Below are positions 9,533-16,766 of a stretch of DNA of 64,000 nucleotides, piece by piece. The stretch is from Paenibacillus montanisoli (GTDB taxonomy: Bacteria > Bacillota > Bacilli > Paenibacillales > Paenibacillaceae), in the NCBI RefSeq assembly GCF_003268025.1, contig NZ_QLUW01000001.1, forward strand, positions 620,001 to 684,000, in the 5' to 3' direction. A program made the translations under genes and the position numbers. The notes under the pieces are model-generated. The model searched no databases. It saw nothing but the letters and a program-made list of their open reading frames with translations, and was not told the origin of the DNA. Position 1 is the first letter of the stretch. The number at the start of each line of letters is the position of its first letter.

Positions 9533-10423
9533 ATGGTGAATTATCGATCACCGGCTCGTACAGCTTTTGTTGTGTTTAATACGATCTTTTTATCTCTTAC
9601 AGCTATTGCATGTATTATACCTTTCATTCATCTTTTGGCCATATCATTCAGTGGATCTTCCGCTGTTGCAGCTGGCAAGGTCGTTTTCTGGCCTGTTGAC
9701 TTAACGACGGTATCGTATGAATTCGCCTTCCGGGGTGGTAAGTTTTTACCAGCTTTGTGGGTAAGCATTTGGCGGGTGTTGCTTGGTGTGATCGTAAACC
9801 TTGCGCTGATTGTTATAACCGCCTATCCTCTCTCAAAAAATAAGGACAAGGTTTTCGGGCGCAATATATATATGATGTACTTTGTCGTAACCATAATTAT
9901 TAATGGGGGTTTGATCCCTACATATATATTAGTCACAAAAATGGGGCTTTTGAATAGTATATGGGCGTTGATTCTGCCTGGAGCGCTGCCAATATTCAGC
10001 ATGATCATCGTGATGAACTTTATGAGAGGCCTGCCGGAAGAAATAGAGCAGGCTGCGATGATCGATGGTGCCGGAGTGTTTGATACCTTGTTCCGTGTTA
10101 TGCTGCCACTGTTGACTCCAGCGTTGGCGACAGTAGGTCTGTTTTCAGTCGTTAGTCACTGGAACGATTGGTTTAGTGGATTGATTTACATGCAAGACAG
10201 CAAAAATTATCCTTTGCAGACTTATTTGCATACGCTGATCATTGATTTTGAAGAAGTCATACGTATGGCTCAGGGCGACACTGCTAAGATTCTTGCTTAC
10301 ATGAATGTCCGCACAGGCCGGGCGGCTCAGTTGTTCCTTGCAACAATACCTGTCTTGCTGGTTTACCCATTCATCCAGAAATATTTCACTACAGGATTAG
10401 TCCTTGGAAGTGTTAAGGGCTAA
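9533..10423 (+). CDS. Sugar ABC transporter permease, YtcP/LplC type
   Basis: 296 aa with about six membrane helices. The EAA loop is IEQAAMIDGAGVFDTLFRVMLPLLTPAL, and the C-terminus FIQKYFTTGLVLGSVKG is the typical YtcP ending. It is the second channel subunit, 44 bp after the first, with a GAGGGG ribosome site. It is the last intact gene of the island; the broken response-regulator gene on the opposite strand ends about 15-20 bp beyond its stop. Confidence 0.92.
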   Translation: MVNYRSPARTAFVVFNTIFLSLTAIACIIPFIHLLAISFSGSSAVAAGKVVFWPVDLTTVSYEFAFRGGKFLPALWVSIWRVLLGVIVNLALIVITAYPLSKNKDKVFGRNIYMMYFVVTIIINGGLIPTYILVTKMGLLNSIWALILPGALPIFSMIIVMNFMRGLPEEIEQAAMIDGAGVFDTLFRVMLPLLTPALATVGLFSVVSHWNDWFSGLIYMQDSKNYPLQTYLHTLIIDFEEVIRMAQGDTAKILAYMNVRTGRAAQLFLATIPVLLVYPFIQKYFTTGLVLGSVKG

Positions 10424-10439
10424 ATTGTGTAAACTGGTA

Positions 10440-10862
10440 CTAGTGAGAGGTCGTACAGCACTAATTTCGCCTGCATCTTTTCCTTGGCGTACCGTTTTCC
10501 CGAAACGAGCTCAAGCAGGAGTTTTTCTTTGAGAACGGGAATATCGGCTTGAGCAGATAATCATCCGCTTTGTTCCGAATGGCCTGCTGCGCGTAAGCGA
10601 AATCGGAATAGCCCGTCAAAAAGATGCATCTGGTTTGCGGAGAGATCGCGTGGATTTTTTCAATCAGCTCAAGACCGGACATTTCGGGCATCCGAATGTC
10701 GGAAATGATGATATCGACGGCATGCGTCTCCAGAATTTCGATCGCTTCATCGCCGCAGTACGCTCTGAACACATGCTCGATATCATGTTCGATCCAAGGG
10801 ATATTGTCGGCCAGACAGTCGACGTGGTCCGGCTCATCATCGACAAACATGATCTGAAACAA
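10440..10862 (-). pseudogene. Broken YesN-type response regulator
   Basis: It starts with TTG at 10862 behind GGAGGTGA. The receiver domain is complete for about 107 residues (MFVDDEPD, phospho-acceptor Asp55 in DIIISDIRMPE, Lys105 in DDYLLKPI). The frame then shifts. The -1 reading continues as PVLKEKLLLELVSGKRYAKEK, which looks like the start of the middle region of a ~500-residue YesN protein, before that also stops near 10440. The linker between receiver and middle region, and the whole AraC DNA-binding domain, are missing. The gene therefore suffered an internal deletion plus loss of its 3' two-thirds at the island edge. Divergent to the dioxygenase gene at 10974. Confidence 0.8.
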
Positions 10863-10973
10863 GCATCGTCACCTCCGTTGTGCAGGGTAACAACCATTTC
10901 GACCCGCGGGTGACAACTCCTTCATGCCGGGGCTCGTTCCAGAAGAAGTTAATCAAGTTGAGGAGGAATCGGA

Positions 10974-11720
10974 ATGTTATTCACGGAAGAACAGGTATCC
11001 CGTTACGACAGGGATGGATATGTGCTTGTCAATCAGCTGTTTACCCGCTATGAGATTGACCTGCTGCTTCAAGAGGTTGAAGGCGGAGATCGGGTGGCGG
11101 GTTCTACATATAGCACGGATGACAGCTCCGGACTTAAAGCAAAGCTTGCGATTTGGTTCGAGCTCGGCCCCGATTTATGGTCGGCTGTGTCGACAAGCCC
11201 GCGCCTCGTTCACAACGTGAGTAAATTATTGGGCGAGGACGCCGCTTTCTTTCACGGCAAAGTGATGATGAAGGAGGCTCGTTCCGGCGGGGCTTGGGAG
11301 TGGCATCAAGATTACGGCTATTGGTACGATCAAGGCTTCATTTATCCGAACATGATCAGCGTGTTTATTGCACTCGACGCGGCCACTCAAGAGAATGGCT
11401 GTTTGCAGGTGCTTCGCGGCTCGCACAAGCTCGGCAGGCTGGAGCACGGCAAGGTAGGCAGCCAAACCGGCGCCGACGGAAGACGCATCCATCATATCGA
11501 GTCGATGTTCGAGCTTGTCCACTGCGAGATGGAGCCGGGCTCCGCGCTGTTCTTTCACAGCAATCTGCTGCATAGTTCCGCTCCGAACCTGTCGGATCGT
11601 CACCGGCGCACTTTCGTCTCCTGCTACAATGCGGTAAGCAATCCGCAGATCGAGGGTGAAAGGTTTAAGCGGTATGACATCTGCCCGGTGGGTACGGACG
11701 ATTTAATGAACAAGGCGTAA
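10974..11720 (+). CDS. Phytanoyl-CoA dioxygenase (PhyH) family oxygenase
   Basis: 248 aa. Members are cytoplasmic Fe(II)/2-oxoglutarate-dependent hydroxylases. The iron ligands fit HxD in WEWHQDYGYW and a distal His in FFHSNLLHSSAPN, with an Arg (RRTFVSCYN) suited to bind 2-oxoglutarate. Its substrate cannot be read from sequence. It faces the gerB end of the germination operon. A relic of an AraC 3' end just downstream suggests it was once directly convergent with the AraC gene now at 15.8 kb. A second AraC/PhyH pair occurs at 34.6-36.6 kb. Confidence 0.85.
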   Translation: MLFTEEQVSRYDRDGYVLVNQLFTRYEIDLLLQEVEGGDRVAGSTYSTDDSSGLKAKLAIWFELGPDLWSAVSTSPRLVHNVSKLLGEDAAFFHGKVMMKEARSGGAWEWHQDYGYWYDQGFIYPNMISVFIALDAATQENGCLQVLRGSHKLGRLEHGKVGSQTGADGRRIHHIESMFELVHCEMEPGSALFFHSNLLHSSAPNLSDRHRRTFVSCYNAVSNPQIEGERFKRYDICPVGTDDLMNKA

Positions 11721-11729
11721 CCATATTCT

Positions 11730-11792
11730 CATAGCAAAGCGCAGGCCGGCATGCCGGTCTGCGCTTTCAGTTTACAAACTGCATTCGAAATC
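11730..11792. repeat. Left copy of ~63-bp direct repeat flanking the ger operon
   Basis: The first 47 bp (11730-11776) are identical to 15754-15800; the next 16 bp match at 13 positions. On the minus strand it encodes the last codons of an AraC protein (RFRMQFVN then stop) almost like the intact gene at 15791 (RFRKQYVN). It contains the hairpin listed at 11736. Confidence 0.9.
11736..11767. terminator. Bidirectional terminator
   Basis: AAAGCGCAGGCCGGC pairs with GCCGGTCTGCGCTTT, a nearly perfect 32-bp palindrome. The terminal A and T bases allow use on both strands: by the dioxygenase on plus and by gerB on minus. Confidence 0.75.
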
Positions 11793-11822
11793 TTTCAAAA
11801 GTCGAATCTGACCATAAAACGA

Positions 11823-12908
11823 TTATTTTAATATGCTTTTCTTGCGGATAGAACCGATGATCCACAATAATAAAGGAATGCCTAGTATATTTACTGGCAA
11901 TATCACTGCTAGCCAAAACTTCGCGTAAACCTGGGAATCGTTAATGCTTCGCGGCAAAAGCGCGATTCCAAATACGATAAGAGCTATGAACCAAATTGTA
12001 TGTTTCCATTTTTTTATATGAAAAAATTGCGCTGTTCCGTAGCTGGTAATGAACAGATATAGGGATAGTTTAATAAAAATACCGATAATCCAAAGCAAGA
12101 CGGCCAATACATCGACGTTCTGAATAAATTCCATGACCGAAATAAATGTTACGGCGGAATAAAGGGGATAGATCAATTTAGCCGATATATTCGGACCAAA
12201 GACCATAATGACTATAAACGTCATGACCAAAACGGCAATCGAAGCGGCCGCAACCCCTAATACGGAAGAGGTCATGGCCTGATTTGGCTTCGTCATAAAG
12301 GAAATGAGCATGATCACGATTACGGATTCTCCAAGGAAGGAAGCAGGAGATAAACTTGCTTTAGCGATGGATACGTATCCCGTGTTGTAATAAACAGGCA
12401 GTAATTTAAGCCAATCCCAATCTTTAAAACTAAACAAAATGATGAGAATAATGCCTACCACGGTGACGGGACCGATGATTTCACTGCAACGGCCGATACC
12501 TCTAATTCCTCCGGAGTAGGTAACATAAACCATTGCACCTAACATAACGAGAATAATGAACCATAGAGGCGTCGAACTGAATAAGGCAAGATAAACAAAA
12601 TCCGCGTATTCTCTTAAAATGATTCCGATCACGGAAATCCACACGCAGAAGTAAATAAATATGATGATTTTTCCTAACCACTTTCCGAGTATCAACTGAC
12701 TGTATTGAATAAAGGTTTTTTCCGGGTAAAGCAAGCTTAATTTAACTGCTATGAAAATAACAAGTAAACTGATCAAGGTCGCTATAATCATTGAAATCCA
12801 AGCGTCTTGTTTGGCTAGAGATACGGTTGGCGAGATCGTGAAAAGTGCGGTCATGCAAAATTCCATCGTGAAAATCAGCCAAAACAGCTGATAACCGGAG
12901 ATTTTCAT
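11823..12908 (-). CDS. GerB-type spore germination permease
   Basis: 361 aa with about ten hydrophobic segments along its whole length, starting MKISGYQLFWLIFTMEFCMTALF. This is the APC-superfamily B subunit of a GerA-type germinant receptor in the inner spore membrane, where it is thought to bind the germinant. It is the last gene of the operon and overlaps the C-subunit gene by 4 bp. The ligand cannot be predicted. Its stop lies 56 bp from the bidirectional hairpin. Confidence 0.93.
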   Translation of the reverse strand: MKISGYQLFWLIFTMEFCMTALFTISPTVSLAKQDAWISMIIATLISLLVIFIAVKLSLLYPEKTFIQYSQLILGKWLGKIIIFIYFCVWISVIGIILREYADFVYLALFSSTPLWFIILVMLGAMVYVTYSGGIRGIGRCSEIIGPVTVVGIILIILFSFKDWDWLKLLPVYYNTGYVSIAKASLSPASFLGESVIVIMLISFMTKPNQAMTSSVLGVAAASIAVLVMTFIVIMVFGPNISAKLIYPLYSAVTFISVMEFIQNVDVLAVLLWIIGIFIKLSLYLFITSYGTAQFFHIKKWKHTIWFIALIVFGIALLPRSINDSQVYAKFWLAVILPVNILGIPLLLWIIGSIRKKSILK

Positions 12909-14074
12909 TTTTTAATCTCTCTTTCTTTAAATTGGAGCGAAGGCCCTACTAAACCAATCTGCTTTAATTTTATATGAACGTTAACCGTAACTTGAATTTC
13001 CGGAAAAATGTTATCCCAGTTCCGATTTAATTCTTTCCATTTAATAGGGTGCTGTCGATTAAGGACTTCATTAAAACCCAATACATCGGTTCCATATTGT
13101 TTTTGGACTTTAGTGATCATTTCAAGGACATGCTCGCTATTGCTCTTGTTGATTTTGTTCTGTACAAGTTTCCAATTATGGAGTTGGGTTAGATCTAAAT
13201 TCGTGTTATTCTCGTTAATGAGTCCCACTCCACTTAACGTTATATCCATCTTTACCTTCTTTTCAGATGTAATGCTGGACTTTAGTTTACTCCTGAAATT
13301 GGTAACAATGACGCCGACGGTCCCATCTCCTTCGGGAATGTCTTCCACTACTTCCAAGTAAGATATTCCTTTAAGAATCCACTGCCGATAAGCGCCCTCA
13401 ACAAAATTCAAATAGCCAACTAATTTATAATCGTGGTTAAAGATAGCCCGACCGTAAAATCGAATCGTCTCTTGGGGGGAAGCTCCTTGCACGATATCTA
13501 CGACAGGCAAAGTAGGGCAGCTCCCTTCTGCGCTTGAGGCCATTAAAAAGTCGAGATAAGATTTTCCCACCGTGCCCCCGACGGCTTTATAGATCTTGTT
13601 TGATGCGACAGAAGGAATTTTCTCAAGAGGGTAGAGTACTTTCAAAGCTTCTAAGCCTGTATTTCCTTTGACCACCCAAATATCCAATCGGATTCGATTG
13701 CCCGGATCTCGAGAAAACACATCCAGCATGTCTTCGATTCCATTTTTGGCCAGTTTTTCTCCGATATAAAAATTGTGTCGATGACCGCGGGCTATGGTTC
13801 TGGAAAGTTTTTGGCGCACACCCTGAATTGATTTAAGAATGGATTTACCTTCACCGGTCTCGATATAATAAGATTTTTCGCTGCCGGATGCTCCTTGTTC
13901 TATTCTGGAGGGGATAATAAATTGCCCAGCCGTTAAATACGTTCCGTCATCTCTAAGATCAGCCGATGCGGCCAAATCAAATACTCTGTCCGAGAGTTCA
14001 TGCCGATCCCAGCAGCCTGTTAATAAAACGATGCAGAGTATTAATATCATGGACGCTGCCAGGCGGTTTATCAT
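12905..14074 (-). CDS. Ger(x)C family germinant-receptor lipoprotein
   Basis: 389 aa. The signal sequence ends in the lipobox IVLLTGC (Cys about 21), followed by WDRHELSDRVFDLAASADLRDDG, the family's N-terminal signature. Three domains are expected, displayed on the outer side of the inner spore membrane. It is needed with the A and B subunits for a working germinant receptor. It lies 6 bp after gerA and overlaps gerB, so the order is A-C-B rather than the A-B-C of the B. subtilis gerA operon. Confidence 0.93.
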   Translation of the reverse strand: MINRLAASMILILCIVLLTGCWDRHELSDRVFDLAASADLRDDGTYLTAGQFIIPSRIEQGASGSEKSYYIETGEGKSILKSIQGVRQKLSRTIARGHRHNFYIGEKLAKNGIEDMLDVFSRDPGNRIRLDIWVVKGNTGLEALKVLYPLEKIPSVASNKIYKAVGGTVGKSYLDFLMASSAEGSCPTLPVVDIVQGASPQETIRFYGRAIFNHDYKLVGYLNFVEGAYRQWILKGISYLEVVEDIPEGDGTVGVIVTNFRSKLKSSITSEKKVKMDITLSGVGLINENNTNLDLTQLHNWKLVQNKINKSNSEHVLEMITKVQKQYGTDVLGFNEVLNRQHPIKWKELNRNWDNIFPEIQVTVNVHIKLKQIGLVGPSLQFKEREIKK

Positions 14075-14080
14075 GCTGCT

Positions 14081-15619
14081 TCATCTCCTCGGTTCCCGAT
14101 TGGTTCTGGGGATACGCATCTTGTTTCGGGTAGAACCGGATAACGGTAATGTATGCATGCTCCATCTTGGAGCGCGGATTAAAACATCCTTTAATTCGCT
14201 TCTTGACAGTGGAGCTAACGGACTTAAAAAGGGGACGCCAAATGATTCAAGATTGGTTAGGTGAATGAGAAGAAATATAGTCGCCATCGTAATTCCGTAT
14301 AATCCGAACATCCCCGAACAAATAAGCATCGGAAAACGGAGCATTCGAAAAGCCATTCCCATACTGTATCTTGGAGTGACGAGAGAAGCAATTCCCGTCA
14401 GGGAAACAACGATGACCATCGGAGCAGATACGATTCCTGCCTGAACGGCTGCTTGTCCAATAACCAGAGCCCCGACAATACTGATTGCTGAGCCAGTTGG
14501 CTTCGGCATTCGTATCCCGGCCTCGCGTAACCCCTCAAATAAAAATTCTACCAATAGTACTTCAATGACAGCCGGGAAAGGTACCCCTTCACGGGCGGAT
14601 GTGATACTGAGTAAGAACATTGTGGGTAACAATTGCGGATGAAACGTCGTAATCGCTACAAAAATAGAAGGTAAAAATAGTGAAGTAGTAACCAATAGCA
14701 TTCGCAGCCAACGAATCAAAGTAGCGTAAATAAATCGCTCATAATAGTCATCGGCCGACTGAAATGCGTTCCAAAAAGTAAAGGGGACGATAAGTACAAA
14801 AGGTGTGCCATCTATAAAAATCGCTACTTTTCTTTCTGCGAGAGATGAGGCAACAATATCCGGGCGTTCGGTATTCTGCACTTGAGGGAATAGTGAGAAT
14901 GGGTGATCTTCAATAAACTCCTCGATAAAATTCCCGCCAAGTAAGGTATCAATCTCAATTTGGCTGATTCGATTTCGAACTTCTTCGAGGATCGAATCTT
15001 TTGCAATGCCTTCAATATAAGCAATGACAACAGTGGTTTTCGAAAGATTGCCAATGGTCATGGACTCCATTTTAAGTTTAGCGCTTTGAATTTTCCTGCG
15101 AAGAAGGCTTGTATTCACATTAATGTTTTCCGTAAAGCTTTCTCTTGGGCCTCTAATGGTAATCTCGGCTATAGGCTCTTCAATGGCCCGATCTTCGAAG
15201 CCTTTCAAATCAGCTATAACTGCATGGTCCACTCCGTCTGACAGGATTACGACATTAGCAGATAAAATCCCTTGAACAATATTCCCCATTGTTCCCGTTG
15301 TTTTTGTTTTTGCGATGGAAACCAACTGTTGTTCTAAGAGTAAATCCGCTGAGTTTAACTCCCCTAAGCCGGGACGGGGAGTTTCTAACATCCAAGGTTT
15401 AATTAAGATATTGTCTAATGCTTTGGTATCCACCAAACCATCCAAATAAACCAATAGAGTATTTATTTGTCCGTAAATTTGAATACGCCGAAAGACAATA
15501 TCATAACAATTCTGAAAAATAGTCTTGATTATGAGTTCATTCGTCTCTAGCGATTTGCTTATCGGGTCATTAAGCGCGCTATCAGTCAGGTTAGAGCTTG
15601 AATTTTGTGCAGTAGACAA
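14081..15619 (-). CDS. GerA-type spore germination protein, A subunit
   Basis: 512 aa, TTG start with GGAGGAG six bases upstream. The first about 280 residues form the soluble N-terminal domain (for example LVYLDGLVDTKALD and GDNFIEEFIEDHPFS-like stretches). They are followed by about five membrane helices with the conserved SAREGVPFPAVIEVLLVEFLFEGLREAG and the RAPRWSM tail. It is the first gene of the A-C-B operon. The 130-bp upstream region holds its promoter; a sigma-G promoter would be expected, but no unambiguous one can be picked by eye. Confidence 0.95.
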   Translation of the reverse strand: MSTAQNSSSNLTDSALNDPISKSLETNELIIKTIFQNCYDIVFRRIQIYGQINTLLVYLDGLVDTKALDNILIKPWMLETPRPGLGELNSADLLLEQQLVSIAKTKTTGTMGNIVQGILSANVVILSDGVDHAVIADLKGFEDRAIEEPIAEITIRGPRESFTENINVNTSLLRRKIQSAKLKMESMTIGNLSKTTVVIAYIEGIAKDSILEEVRNRISQIEIDTLLGGNFIEEFIEDHPFSLFPQVQNTERPDIVASSLAERKVAIFIDGTPFVLIVPFTFWNAFQSADDYYERFIYATLIRWLRMLLVTTSLFLPSIFVAITTFHPQLLPTMFLLSITSAREGVPFPAVIEVLLVEFLFEGLREAGIRMPKPTGSAISIVGALVIGQAAVQAGIVSAPMVIVVSLTGIASLVTPRYSMGMAFRMLRFPMLICSGMFGLYGITMATIFLLIHLTNLESFGVPFLSPLAPLSRSELKDVLIRAPRWSMHTLPLSGSTRNKMRIPRTNREPRR

Positions 15620-15753
15620 GGCGGTTCTCCTCCTAACACATACACGACCAAAAGGACGGTGTGATTGTTAGTGATGATATTCTTTCATCATTCCTCAATT
15701 AATTTTGAGCTATACATATTTTTACATTTCGCGTCCGCGGAAGAAGTCGTAAG

Positions 15754-15816
15754 CATAGCAAAGCGCAGGCCGGCATGCCGGTCTGCGCTTTCAGTTTACA
15801 TATTGCTTTCGAAATC
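15754..15816. repeat. Right copy of ~63-bp direct repeat flanking the ger operon
   Basis: Same sequence and orientation as 11730-11792. Here the minus strand is the genuine 3' end of the AraC gene plus its terminator, so this copy is probably the original and the left one a relic. Confidence 0.9.
15760..15791. terminator. Terminator hairpin at the end of the AraC gene
   Basis: The same 32-bp palindrome as at 11736-11767; the last base overlaps the AraC stop codon. Confidence 0.7.
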
Positions 15817-16636
15817 GAAGGGGACTCATGCCTACGCTGCGCTTGAAGCAGGCGGAGAAGTACGGCGAGTACCGGAAACCGACTTCTTCCGCTATCCGTT
15901 CGATCGGCCATTCCGTGGAAACGAGCAGCTGCTTCGCCCGATCTAGCCGGAACTGCAGCAAGTAATGGATCGGCGTGACGCCGTATTTCACTTTCATGCA
16001 GCGTACAACGTAATTCGGGTGAAAATGAAGCGCCTCCGCCAGCGTCTCATTGGTGATTTCCTTCCGGTAGTTTTGCTGGAGGTAAGATGCCGCCTTCTCC
16101 GCAAGCCGGGTCGCAGGTGAACTGGCCGCCCCTGACCTGCCTGCATCCAGCAAGGCAAGAATGCGGGCGAGCAGATGCTGTTCTTCCCAGAAGCGGTCGC
16201 CGACCGGCAGCGCCAGCAGTTGTTTCATGAGATCGAATACGGCTTGCGGGGCGGATAACGAGCAATGCTTCGGGATTCGAAGCGAATAAGGATGGCTAAA
16301 TGGCAGTTTTGCAAGGGAGGCTTCGTCCTTGAAGGTGCCTTGCCCCCATGCCACATGTTCGAAATGAACCCAGTAGAACGTCGTTTCCCGCTCGCACGGT
16401 TTGACCGAGTAGTGCTCCCCGTCCGGCAGCAGCAGGAGCGTATCTCCTTCGCCAAGCGCCCATTCTTTCCCATTCTCTCCGATATGCAGCTCGCCATGAA
16501 CCACGATAAGAAGATCGAAAATGCCAAGGTTTCTACGATTCGGATGACGATCGCCGACCCGAAAGTCCGAACGGCCGGCTTCCCAGAAATAGGGGAGCGG
16601 CGGGGCAGGCAGCTCGACGATGGATTCTTCGTACAA
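15791..16636 (-). CDS. AraC-family transcriptional regulator with cupin domain
   Basis: 281 aa from a TTG at 16636 that has GGAGG eight bases upstream. An ATG 27 bp earlier gives 290 aa but has no ribosome site. The N-terminal half is a cupin sugar-sensing domain (FDLLIVVHGELHIGENGKEWALGEGD and LLLLPDGEHY). The C-terminal about 100 residues are the AraC double helix-turn-helix (ITNETLAEALHFHPNYVVRCMKVKYG and IERIAEEVGFRYSPYFSACFKRSVGMSPLRFRKQ). It is divergent from the GH127 gene across about 130 bp, so it probably controls the arabinosidase genes in response to a pentose or oligosaccharide. Confidence 0.88.
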   Translation of the reverse strand: MYEESIVELPAPPLPYFWEAGRSDFRVGDRHPNRRNLGIFDLLIVVHGELHIGENGKEWALGEGDTLLLLPDGEHYSVKPCERETTFYWVHFEHVAWGQGTFKDEASLAKLPFSHPYSLRIPKHCSLSAPQAVFDLMKQLLALPVGDRFWEEQHLLARILALLDAGRSGAASSPATRLAEKAASYLQQNYRKEITNETLAEALHFHPNYVVRCMKVKYGVTPIHYLLQFRLDRAKQLLVSTEWPIERIAEEVGFRYSPYFSACFKRSVGMSPLRFRKQYVN

Positions 16637-16766
16637 CCGGTTTGCCTCCACTCTTTGTGTCATTTTGTATAAAAAAAAGTTGAATCCGTTCCTATTCCGT
16701 CAGTTAGAAAAATCATATACTCGAACCTATGAAGAGTCAAATTCTATCATTTTGAGGTGGATGAGC

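Noticed and set aside
15672-15690. TGATGA/TCATCA inverted repeat upstream of gerA as an operator
   Set aside because: Only 6-bp arms in AT-rich sequence; too likely by chance to list as a regulatory site.
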